64,000 nt of DNA from contig NZ_CP025394.1 of the NCBI RefSeq assembly GCF_002943525.1, forward strand, positions 3,658,001 through 3,722,000. The letters run 5' to 3'. The position numbers and the translations under genes were made by a program. This DNA comes from Kitasatospora sp. MMS16-BH015. GTDB lineage: Bacteria > Actinomycetota > Actinomycetes > Streptomycetales > Streptomycetaceae. The stretch's first letter is position 1. Every line of letters begins with the position of its first letter. The notes beneath the pieces were generated by a model. That model ran no database searches. It was not told the origin of the DNA and was given only the letters and a program-made list of their open reading frames with translations. Shown piece by piece: positions 1 to 7,147 of the stretch.

Positions 1-444
1 GCCGGCTCCGAGGCCGAGCACGATCGCCCCGATCGCCCCCAGCGAGGCGCCGGAGGAGACCCCGAGCAGGTAGGGGTCGGCCAGCGGGTTGCGGACCAGG
101 GCCTGCACGGCGGTGCCGACCAGGCCGAGCCCGGCGCCGACCAGGGCGGCGAGCAGCGCCCGGGGCACCCGGAGCTGCCAGACGATCAGGTCGCGGGTGC
201 CGGGCACCGGCCGGGCACCGGTCAGGTGGCGGCCGACGACGCTCCACACCTCGCCGGCGGGCACGTCCACGCTGCCGAGCGAGACGGCCAGGGTGAGGGC
301 GAGCAGCAGCGCGAGCAGGAGCACTGCGGCGAGCGCGCCGGGCCGCGAGCGGAGCGAGAGCCCGCGGGCTCGGGAGACCTTGGACCGGACAGCCGTGGCG
401 GGCGCCGGGGAGGGCGCTTCGGCCGGGGCCGGAGAGGCCGGCAT
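1..444 (-). CDS. FecCD-family iron/siderophore ABC transporter permease (3' end outside window)
   Basis: Inner-membrane permease of an ABC importer for iron-siderophore, haem or cobalamin type substrates. The visible 148 residues have a proline/alanine-rich cytoplasmic start, a first membrane helix around residues 37-55, then the family-typical segment RNPLADPYLLGVSSGAS near residues 118-134, which is diagnostic for the FecCD/BtuC family. The ATG at 444 directly follows the stop codon of the binding-protein gene (445-447) with no spacer, so the two are co-transcribed and probably translationally coupled. The rest of the gene, and any ATPase, lies beyond the left edge. The substrate cannot be decided from sequence alone. 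Confidence 0.9.
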   Translation of the reverse strand, partial: MPASPAPAEAPSPAPATAVRSKVSRARGLSLRSRPGALAAVLLLALLLALTLAVSLGSVDVPAGEVWSVVGRHLTGARPVPGTRDLIVWQLRVPRALLAALVGAGLGLVGTAVQALVRNPLADPYLLGVSSGASLGAIGAIVLGLGAG

Positions 445-1566
445 CTACCGGCCGTCCTTGACCAGGTCGGGGTGGAGGGTGTGGGCGATCTGCTGCACGG
501 TGTCGGCGTTGCGCAGGCCCGCGATGGTGGTGACCTCGGAGCCGATCCGCAGGAAGCGGCCCTGCCTGACGGCGGCCAGCTCCCTGGTGGCGGGGTTGGT
601 GCGCAGGAACTGCTCGGCCTCGTCGAAGGCCCTGGCGGTGGCCTCCGCGCTGCCCCGGTTGCGGACCCCGAGCTGGATCCAGTCGGGGTCGGCGGCGACC
701 ACGTCCTCCCAGCTCACCGGCTTGAAGTCGCCCTCGCAGCCGGCGAAGACGTTGCGGGCGCCGGCCAGCGTGACCACCGCGTTGGCGACCTGCCCGCCGC
801 AGACGGCCATCGGCTGCTTGGTGCCGGCGTCGAAGTCGAAGAAGAAGTAGCCGGGCCGCCGGTCGGCGCCCAGCCCGGCCAGGGCGGCGGTCACCCGGTC
901 GGTCTTCGCCGTCATGGCGGCCACCAGTTCGTCGGCCCGGGCCAGGGTGCCGGTGACGGCGCCGAGCCGCTTGACGTCCTGCTCGACCTCGGCGAGGTCG
1001 GTCCTGGCCGCCTTGCCGCCCGCCGGGCAGGCGGTGGAGAGCAGGTACAGGTGCTTGATCCCGGCCGCGGTGAACTCCTGCTCGCTGGGCGGCCCGCCCA
1101 TCCCACCGCCCATCGACATCGCGCCGAAGGTGTCGATGTACAGGTCGGCGCCGGAGCCGAGCAGCTTCTCCTTGGCGATCACCATATCGCCGAGCACCGG
1201 CACCTTCGCGCCCCGGGCCGCGAGCTCGGCGGGCAGGTAGCCGGCGCCGGGCGGGAAGCCGGTGCCGATCAGCCGTTCGCCCGCACCGAGTTCGAGCAGT
1301 AGCTCCAGCGCCGAGGCGTTGCTGGTGACGATCCGCTTCGGGGCCGCCTCGAAGACGGTCTGCTTGCCCGCGCAGTCCGCGACCCGGACGGGGTAGGCCG
1401 CGCCCGCCGTGGCGTCGACGGCGGCCGCCTTCGCACCGCCTGCAGCCGCGTTCGCATCGCCTGCGGCCGCCTTCGCGTCGCCGCCCGGACCGGCGGGCCC
1501 GCTCGCGCACCCGGCGGCGAGCAGGGCCACCGCGGCCACCAGGCCGCACACACCGCGAATTCGCAT
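445..1566 (-). CDS. Iron-siderophore type ABC transporter substrate-binding lipoprotein
   Basis: Extracytoplasmic solute-binding lipoprotein feeding the adjacent FecCD permease. Its 373 residues begin with a lipoprotein signal (lipobox LLAAGC, Cys20). A low-complexity linker rich in Ala/Gly/Asp/Lys follows (about residues 25-55), then a two-lobed FecB/BtuF-type fold with the characteristic start PKRIVTSNASALELLLELG. The linker is encoded by three 21-bp tandem repeats (1423-1485). It lies 22 bp downstream of the P-type ATPase gene on the same strand, so it may be part of a wider metal operon. The ligand is unknown: ferric siderophore is the usual one, but haem or another metal chelate is possible. 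No DmdR/IdeR-type iron box was seen in front of it. Confidence 0.88.
   Translation of the reverse strand: MRIRGVCGLVAAVALLAAGCASGPAGPGGDAKAAAGDANAAAGGAKAAAVDATAGAAYPVRVADCAGKQTVFEAAPKRIVTSNASALELLLELGAGERLIGTGFPPGAGYLPAELAARGAKVPVLGDMVIAKEKLLGSGADLYIDTFGAMSMGGGMGGPPSEQEFTAAGIKHLYLLSTACPAGGKAARTDLAEVEQDVKRLGAVTGTLARADELVAAMTAKTDRVTAALAGLGADRRPGYFFFDFDAGTKQPMAVCGGQVANAVVTLAGARNVFAGCEGDFKPVSWEDVVAADPDWIQLGVRNRGSAEATARAFDEAEQFLRTNPATRELAAVRQGRFLRIGSEVTTIAGLRNADTVQQIAHTLHPDLVKDGR
1423..1485. repeat. Three 21-bp tandem repeats in the lipoprotein linker
   Basis: Units at 1423-1443, 1444-1464 and 1465-1485 are near identical (core TTCGC[A/G][C/T]CGCC). They encode the repeated Asp/Gly-Ala-Lys/Asn-Ala-Ala-Ala linker after the lipidated cysteine. 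The number of units may vary between strains by slippage. Confidence 0.85.
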
Positions 1567-1588
1567 GAGTCACTCTCCTGAAGCTCTG

Positions 1589-3859
1589 TCACTGTGGCTC
1601 GCGCGTGCGGGCTCGCTGTACTGGTCGGGCCGGCCGCCTCCCGAGTTCCCGGTGCACCGGCGTGGGCTGCCAGAGCCTCAGCCGCAGGCTGTTGCCGACC
1701 ACCAGCACCGAGCTGGCGGACATCGCGAGGGCGGCCAGCGCCGGGTTGAGCAGGCCGAGCGCGGCGAGCGGCAGCAGCACCGCGTTGTAGCCGAACGCCC
1801 AGGCCAGGTTGGTGCGGACGGTGGTCAGCGTGCGGCGGGCCAGCCGGGCCGCGGTGACCAGGGAGTCGATGTCGCCGCGGACCAGGGTGAGCCCGGCCGC
1901 GCCGATCGCGGCATCGGTGCCCGAGCCCATCGCGATGCCCAGGTCGGCGGCGGCGAGCGCGGCGGCGTCGTTGACGCCGTCGCCGACCATCGCCACCGTC
2001 CGCCCGGCGGCGCGGAGTTCGGCCACCAGGGCGGCCTTGCGCTCGGGCCCCGCCTCGGCGTGCACGGTGGTGATGCCGAGCTCGGCGGCCACCGCGCGGG
2101 CCGGGCCGGGGCGGTCGCCGGTCAGCAGCACCACCTCCGCGCCGAGCGCCCGCAGCTGCCGGACGGCCCGCCAACTGCCGGCCCGCAGGGTGTCGCCGAC
2201 CGTCAGCACGGCGGCCGGAAGGCCGTCCAGCTCGACCAGGACGGCGGTGCGTCCGTCGGCCTCGGCGGCGTCGAGGGCCGCGCGCAGCGCCGGGTCCTCC
2301 GGTACGGCACCGGGCCGGCCGACCCGTACCGCCCGGCCCTCGACGGCGGCCCGCACCCCGGCCCCCGCGGTGGCGGCGAAGCCGGTGACGGCGGGCAGCG
2401 GCTCGCCGGTGCGGCGGGCGGCCGTCGTGACGGCGCGGGCGATCGGGTGCTCGGAACGGTGCTCCACCGCCGCGGCCAGCCGCAGCGCCTCGGCGGGGTC
2501 CACGCCTGCGGCCGGCGTGGTGCGCAGCAGCTCCGTCCGACCGGTGGTGAGGGTGCCGGTCTTGTCGAGCAGCACGGTGTCGATCCGGCGCAGGCTCTCC
2601 AGCACCTCGGGCCCGCGCACCAGCACGCCGAGTTCGGCGCCGCGCCCGGTGGCGGCGAGCAGCGCGGTCGGGGTGGCCAGGCCGAGCGCGCACGGGCAGG
2701 CCACCACCAGCACGGCCACGGCGGCGGTCACCGCCGCCTGGGCCCCGGCACCCGCACCGAGCCAGTAGCCCAGGACGGCCGCCGCGAGGCCGAGCACCAC
2801 CGGGACGAACACGGCGGCCACCGCGTCGGCGAGCCGCTGGGCCTTGGCCTTCCCCGCCTGGGCCTCCGTCACCAGGGCGGTGATCCGGGCCAGCTGGGTG
2901 TCGGCGCCGACGGCGGTGGCCCGGACGAGCAGCGAGCCGCCGAGGTTCAGGGTGGCCCCGGTGACCCGGTCGCCCGGGCCGACCTCGACCGGCGCGCTCT
3001 CCCCGGTCAGGATGCCGAGGTCCACGGCGGAGCCGCCGTCCACCACCAGGCCGTCGGTGGCGATCCGCTCGCCGGGCCGGACGGTGAACTCCTGCCCCGG
3101 CAGCAGCCACTCCACCGGTACGGTCCGCTCCGCGCCGTCCTGGCGCACCGTCACCTCGCGGCTGCCGAGCGCGGCGAGCGCCCGCAGCGCCTGCCCGCCC
3201 CGCCGCCGGGCCCGGCCCTCGAGCAGCCGCCCGCCCAGTACGAACAGCGGCACGCCGACCGCCGCCTCCAGATAGAGGTGCGTCCCGCCTCCGGCGGCGG
3301 AGAGCGACATCGGCATCCGCATGCCCACCGCCCCCGCGCCGACGAACAGCAGCGCGTAGCCGGACCAACCGAATGCGGCGAGGACACCGAGGCTGACCAG
3401 GGTGTCCATGGTGGCGGTGGCATGCCGCAGCCCCCGCCCTGCCCGCCGGTGGAAGCCCGCCGAGCTCCAGGTCACCACCGGCAGGGCGAGCGCGGCGCAG
3501 AGCCACTGCCAGCCGGCGAACTGCCACCCCGGCACCATCGAGAGCACCAGCACGGGCAGGGCCAGCGCGCCCGTCACCACCAGCCGCCGCACCTCGGCCC
3601 CGCCCTCCCCCGGCTCATCCTCAGAGCAGTCGGCGGTGACCGGTGCGGCGGTGTAGCCGGCCCGCTCGACCTCGGCGATCAGCTCGGCGGGCGGCAGGTC
3701 GGCGGGGTGCAGCACCCGGGCCCGGCCGGTGGCGAGGTTGACGGCGACGGTGACGCCCGCGAGCCGGGCCAGGCGCTTCTCCACCCGGCCGACACAGGCG
3801 GCGCAGGTCATCCCGCCGACGGCCAGGTCGGTGACCCGGCTCGGCGCGGCGCCGCTCAC
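1589..3859 (-). CDS. copA: Heavy-metal (copper-type) P1B ATPase
   Basis: Membrane pump that exports Cu(I) or a similar soft metal using ATP. Its 756 residues contain an N-terminal HMA metal-binding domain (GMTCAAC, Cys19 and Cys22), membrane helices from about residue 92, the TGES actuator motif, the transmembrane metal site CPC (Cys388-Pro-Cys390), the phosphorylation motif DKTGT (Asp432) and the hinge motif GDGVND near residue 625. CPC plus a CxxC HMA domain is the copper signature. The GTG start at 3859 overlaps the stop of the upstream small membrane protein by four bases (GTGA), indicating translational coupling. It is the third gene in a run headed by a membrane protein and an ECF sigma factor. 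Silver or zinc transport cannot be excluded. Confidence 0.95.
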   Translation of the reverse strand: MSGAAPSRVTDLAVGGMTCAACVGRVEKRLARLAGVTVAVNLATGRARVLHPADLPPAELIAEVERAGYTAAPVTADCSEDEPGEGGAEVRRLVVTGALALPVLVLSMVPGWQFAGWQWLCAALALPVVTWSSAGFHRRAGRGLRHATATMDTLVSLGVLAAFGWSGYALLFVGAGAVGMRMPMSLSAAGGGTHLYLEAAVGVPLFVLGGRLLEGRARRRGGQALRALAALGSREVTVRQDGAERTVPVEWLLPGQEFTVRPGERIATDGLVVDGGSAVDLGILTGESAPVEVGPGDRVTGATLNLGGSLLVRATAVGADTQLARITALVTEAQAGKAKAQRLADAVAAVFVPVVLGLAAAVLGYWLGAGAGAQAAVTAAVAVLVVACPCALGLATPTALLAATGRGAELGVLVRGPEVLESLRRIDTVLLDKTGTLTTGRTELLRTTPAAGVDPAEALRLAAAVEHRSEHPIARAVTTAARRTGEPLPAVTGFAATAGAGVRAAVEGRAVRVGRPGAVPEDPALRAALDAAEADGRTAVLVELDGLPAAVLTVGDTLRAGSWRAVRQLRALGAEVVLLTGDRPGPARAVAAELGITTVHAEAGPERKAALVAELRAAGRTVAMVGDGVNDAAALAAADLGIAMGSGTDAAIGAAGLTLVRGDIDSLVTAARLARRTLTTVRTNLAWAFGYNAVLLPLAALGLLNPALAALAMSASSVLVVGNSLRLRLWQPTPVHRELGRRPARPVQRARTREPQ

Positions 3860-4152
3860 CGGCCGCCGTCCGTGTCCGACATGCCGTCCATACCGTCCAT
3901 GCCGCCGTGCCCGTGCCCGGGGGCCGTCCCATCGGTGGCCGGCCGCACCCCGGGCGCGGCCGGCCCGACCGGACCGGCCGGCCCGACCGGACCGACCGGG
4001 CCGACCGCCCGGCCGAGGGCCCAGGAGACGGCGAAGACGAGGGCGAGCAGCAGGACGAAGCCCGCCAGCAGCACGGGCGGCCGGAGAGCCGGCTTGGAGG
4101 TGTTCACACCCGAGCAGTCGGACCGCACCACCCCCGGGTTCCCGCCCACCAC
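3856..4152 (-). CDS. Small membrane protein with collagen-like tract and His/Met tail
   Basis: A 98-residue protein with one membrane helix (about residues 29-47), then a run of Gly-Pro-Val/Ala triplets, and a His/Met/Gly/Asp-rich tail (GHGHGGMDGMDGM). No known family was recognised. The Met/His tail suggests copper binding, which fits the overlap with the copper ATPase gene (4 bp, GTGA). The GTG start at 4152 is supported by an AGGAGGGAGG ribosome-binding site about 8 bases upstream. A later GTG at the VNTSKPAL segment lacks such a site. A role as an outside metal scavenger or donor to the pump is inference. Confidence 0.75.
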   Translation of the reverse strand: MVGGNPGVVRSDCSGVNTSKPALRPPVLLAGFVLLLALVFAVSWALGRAVGPVGPVGPAGPVGPAAPGVRPATDGTAPGHGHGGMDGMDGMSDTDGGR

Positions 4153-4182
4153 GCCCGGCCCTCCCTCCTGGGCCGCAGGCCC

Positions 4183-4875
4183 TCAGGCCGCGCAGGCGAC
4201 CGTGGGGTGGTCGGCCTGCTCGGCGGCGGCCAGTTGTCGGATCAGGACGCCGCGGGCCCGGCTCACCCGGGAGCGGACGGTGCCGATCGGGCAGCCGGTC
4301 AGCTCGGCCACCTCCTCGTAGGGCAGGCCCACCAAGGCGGTGAGCACGAAGGCGTCCCGCCGTTCGCGGGGCAGCGCGTCGAGCAGCTCGCCCAGCGCGA
4401 CGCCCTCCTCGAAGCCCGGCAGCGCGCAGGGCTGGGCCCGCTCGGCGGCGCCCTGCCAGTCCTCGGTGTCGAGCAGCCGGGGCCGGGCCGCCGCGAAGCG
4501 GTACCGGTCGACGACCACGCGCCGGGCGATCGAGAGCAGCCAGGTGCGGGCCGAGGAACGGCCCTCGAACCGCGGCAGGCTGCGCAGCGCCCGCAGGTAG
4601 GTGTCCTGGGTGAGGTCGTCGGCGGCCTGCGGCTCGCCGCTGAGGTGGGCGACGAACCGCCGGACGTCGGCACGGGTGGCCCGGACGAACCGCTCCACCG
4701 CGGCCGGGTCACCGGAGCGGGCGGCGAGCGCCCAGGCGGTCACGGTCGGGTCGTCGGCACGGACCCGCCCAGTGACGGTCCGTGTGGTGGCGGTCCGTGT
4801 GGTGGCGGATTGCCCGGGGGCGGTCCGTACGGACGCAAGGGTGGCGGGGCGTGGGGTCGGGATGGCAGGAGGCAT
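4183..4875 (-). CDS. ECF-type RNA polymerase sigma factor
   Basis: Alternative sigma factor of 230 residues that redirects RNA polymerase to specific promoters. Region 2 is visible around residues 70-115 (DDLTQDTYLRALRSLPRF) and the region 4 helix-turn-helix around residues 180-205 (LPYEEVAELTGCPIGTVRSR). The first ~40 residues are Thr/Arg/Ala-rich, partly encoded by a perfect 15-bp duplication, so the true start may be further in than the ATG at 4875. It sits between a membrane protein gene (upstream) and the small metal-tail protein and copper ATPase (downstream). The context suggests control of metal homeostasis. The upstream membrane protein does not show a recognisable anti-sigma domain. 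Cys-rich or His-rich sensing elements are not obvious in the sigma factor itself. Confidence 0.9.
   Translation of the reverse strand: MPPAIPTPRPATLASVRTAPGQSATTRTATTRTVTGRVRADDPTVTAWALAARSGDPAAVERFVRATRADVRRFVAHLSGEPQAADDLTQDTYLRALRSLPRFEGRSSARTWLLSIARRVVVDRYRFAAARPRLLDTEDWQGAAERAQPCALPGFEEGVALGELLDALPRERRDAFVLTALVGLPYEEVAELTGCPIGTVRSRVSRARGVLIRQLAAAEQADHPTVACAA
4777..4806. repeat. Perfect 15-bp tandem duplication in the sigma-factor N-terminus
   Basis: Two identical 15-bp units (4777-4791 and 4792-4806, GGTCCGTGTGGTGGC) encode a repeated Thr-Arg-Thr-Ala-Thr in the non-conserved start of the ECF sigma factor. This length keeps the frame. Confidence 0.85.
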
Positions 4876-5007
4876 CTCCGGGTGTCCTTAACTCGGAAGA
4901 CGGGAGCGGCCGCGACGGCCGCAGGGCCGGATCCGGGGCGCACGGCGGCGGCGCCGCTGCCCGGGCGGGCACGGCGTCGGCCGGAGAGGCCCCGGTGGGA
5001 CGGGCCG

Positions 5008-5805
5008 TCAGAGGACGGCGGTCCGGACCGGTGGTCCCCGAGTGGTGAGGGTGTGGACGAGCAGCCGGCTGCGCGGCCGGCGGGTGGTGGTGCCGCTGCG
5101 CCGCAGCCGCGGCGGCCCGACGGGCCCGACCGTGCCCAGCAGCAGGAGCACGGGGGCGAACAGCCAGGCGGCGACCGTGCCGGCCAGCCGGTGGACGGCG
5201 CGTTCGCCCGCCGCCAGCCAGAGCCCGAGCAGCAGCGCGGCCAGCAGGTGGGCGACGAGCATGCCGGACATGCCGCCTGCGTGCTGGTGGCCCACCATGG
5301 CCATCGCGTGGTGCGGCAGCACAGTACCGGCCATCGCCATGCGCGGCATGTCGGCCATCACGGAGGCGTCGGGCAGGCCGGCGGACAGGTCGACGGGCAC
5401 GACGCTCAGGCCGCTGCCCGGAGGTCTCGCCGGGTCCAGGCCCGCCGCAGCGGCCAGGCTCGCGGCCTGCTCCTCGGTCAGCGGCCCCGCGTTGCAGAGC
5501 AGCAGCTGCGCCCACCGGGTGGCGAGCCCGCCCGAGTCGGGCGCGGCGGAGCCGGCCTGGCCGAGCGAGAACACCGCGTGCAGGGCCGCCTGGATCCCGA
5601 CGGTCAGCCCGGTGACCAGGAGCGGGCCGCGCTCGCGGCGGGCCGTCAGCCAGGCGATCACCCCGGTGCCGCCGAACGCGGCGGCCAGCGCCCAGCCGGG
5701 CACCGGCACGCCGGACATCAGCACATGGCCGAAGGCCGCGAGCAACACGCAGGCGGCCGCGAACACCGCAGCCCGCCCCACCCGTACGACTCGTCCTGAC
5801 TCCAT
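5008..5805 (-). CDS. Polytopic membrane protein with Met/His-rich segment, head of the metal operon
   Basis: A 265-residue protein with about five hydrophobic segments (residues ~8-25, 33-50, 60-80, 175-190 and 205-225). In the middle, a Met/His-rich stretch lies between helices (MADMPRMAMAG, HHAMAMVGHQHAGGMSGM). Such side chains are typical of copper-handling proteins, but no named family could be assigned. The ATG at 5805 is preferred because the longer reading frame adds a charged, non-hydrophobic extension. A clear Shine-Dalgarno site was not seen for either. The sigma-factor gene follows 132 bp downstream on the same strand. It may sense or bind metal and influence the sigma factor, but that is inference. 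Confidence 0.7.
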   Translation of the reverse strand: MESGRVVRVGRAAVFAAACVLLAAFGHVLMSGVPVPGWALAAAFGGTGVIAWLTARRERGPLLVTGLTVGIQAALHAVFSLGQAGSAAPDSGGLATRWAQLLLCNAGPLTEEQAASLAAAAGLDPARPPGSGLSVVPVDLSAGLPDASVMADMPRMAMAGTVLPHHAMAMVGHQHAGGMSGMLVAHLLAALLLGLWLAAGERAVHRLAGTVAAWLFAPVLLLLGTVGPVGPPRLRRSGTTTRRPRSRLLVHTLTTRGPPVRTAVL

Positions 5806-6185
5806 GGCCGGCTCATCGTCGCATCCTTCACACCGCCCGGCCCCCCGCCGTCGGAACTTCCCGACCACCTCCACGGCGTGACGCAGGTCACCCGCCCCGG
5901 CCGGGAACTCCCGCCGCCGGCACCCCGACTACTCATCCGGCCCCGCTCTGCCCGCCGAGCCACCCCGGCCGCTTACACCTGTTCTGACCTGCGAAAACGC
6001 GCCCCCTTGCCATTCTCACCCCATCCACCGTCGCACCCGGGGCCAGGGTTGTGACGAGCACCTCTTCTGACGAAGTACGGAGTGCGGTACGGACCACCGC
6101 GCACAGCGCGGACCGCCTGCCCCGTCCGGCCCGCCCGGGACAATCGTCGAGCTGGTATTCGACGATGAGTCACCGGGGGCGGGTC
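5806..6185. other. 380-bp divergent intergenic region (metal operon / glycosyltransferase remnant)
   Basis: No gene is supported here. It must hold the promoter of the leftward metal run. An inverted repeat ATCGTCGA / TCGACGAT (6143-6150 and 6159-6166, 8-nt spacer) lies just before the remnant glycosyltransferase start. GTACGGA occurs twice 12 bp apart (6075-6081, 6087-6093). No CsoR-, CueR- or IdeR-like box was recognised. Confidence 0.5.
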
Positions 6186-6934
6186 ATGGCGGATTTTGTC
6201 GACATAGAGAGAATTGAGACGGTCGAGGCACTGCGGCACGCGGCGGCCGAGGTGCAGGACCGACTGCTGGTCGAGCGGTCGGCGGAGGCGGCCGAGCTGA
6301 TGGCCGACGGGTTCGCCCGAGCCCATCCGGAGTTGGCCGCGAAGAGCGGGTTCGCCCGGTGGCAGTTGGTGGCGGCGGCGGTGGTCGGGGTCGTCGCCCT
6401 GGGGGTGCTGGCGCTCGCGCCGCTGGTGGCCCTCATGGCGTTCACCGCACTGTCGGCGGCGTACAGCCTGCTGCACGCCGTGATCGCGGTGGCCGGGATG
6501 CGGGGAGCCCGCCCCGAGGCCGACCACCCGCCGGCGGACGAGGAACTGCCGACGTACACCGTGCTGGTGGCCGCGTACCGGGAGGCCGAGGTGATCGGCG
6601 ACCTGGTCCGGCAGCTGGCCCGGCTCGACTATCCGGCGGACCGGCTGGAGGTGCTGGTCCTGCTGGAGCGGCACGACCCGGACACCCTCCGGGAGGTGCT
6701 GGCGGCCGACCCGCCGCCGTTCCTCCGGGTGGTGCTGCTCCCGCCGGGGCCGCCGCAGACGAAACCCCGGGCGATCAACCTGGGCCTGCTGCTGGCCAAG
6801 GGCGAGCTGCTGGTGGTCTTCGACGCCGAGGACCGGCCGGAGCCGGAGCAGCCGTCGCCCGCAGCGGGGCGGCCCGCGCCAGAGCGGCCCTGCAGGCGGC
6901 CAGAGCCCCGGCCGCACTGCTCGCGCCGCCCTGA
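6186..6934 (+). pseudogene. Truncated family 2 glycosyltransferase remnant
   Basis: The N-terminal ~220 residues resemble a membrane glycosyltransferase of the cellulose-synthase-like family 2. There is a pair of membrane helices around residues 60-105, a nucleotide-sugar binding start (YTVLVAAYREAEVIGDLV) and the metal-binding VVFDAEDRPEPEQ near residues 205-218. Immediately after this the frame runs into Pro/Arg-rich sequence without homology. A neighbouring frame reads on as AVARSGAARARAAL and stops at 6934, consistent with a frameshift near 6845-6855 followed by loss of the rest. The catalytic QxxRW motif and C-terminal helices are absent. The open frame reading to 7430 overlaps the next gene and is not credible. 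It is therefore called a broken gene; a functional short protein is unlikely. Confidence 0.7.
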
Positions 6935-6992
6935 GCCGTCGGGCCCTTCGCCCGCATGGTCGGCCCGTTCGGCTCCGGCGGCAGGCAGGCCC

Positions 6993-7041
6993 TCACCCGT
7001 CACCCGTCACCCGTCACCCGCCACCCGCCACCCGCCACCCG
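6993..7041. repeat. Seven tandem copies of a 7-bp unit
   Basis: Four perfect TCACCCG units (6993-7020) followed by three CCACCCG units (7021-7041), 49 bp with no interruption. It lies in the non-coding stretch between the broken glycosyltransferase and the CoA-transferase. The unit length, not a multiple of three, supports the view that this stretch is not translated. Confidence 0.95.
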
Positions 7042-7147
7042 GCCGAAGGTCGGGGCGGGCGTGGCGGTGTACTGGTGGTGATCCAGTACGTCGTGGTGCC
7101 TGCCCTGCTCGGGGGTGGGGCGAGGTGGGGCGAGAGGCCGGGTGGGT

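Noticed and set aside
1409..4321. A 970-residue plus-strand frame across the ATPase and lipoprotein genes
   Set aside because: It lies opposite clearly functional genes and has no recognisable protein motif, only His/Gly/Arg-rich composition typical of frame shadows.
6993..7041. Could the short tandem repeat be a CRISPR array
   Set aside because: Units are only 7 bp with no spacers, and no cas gene is present.
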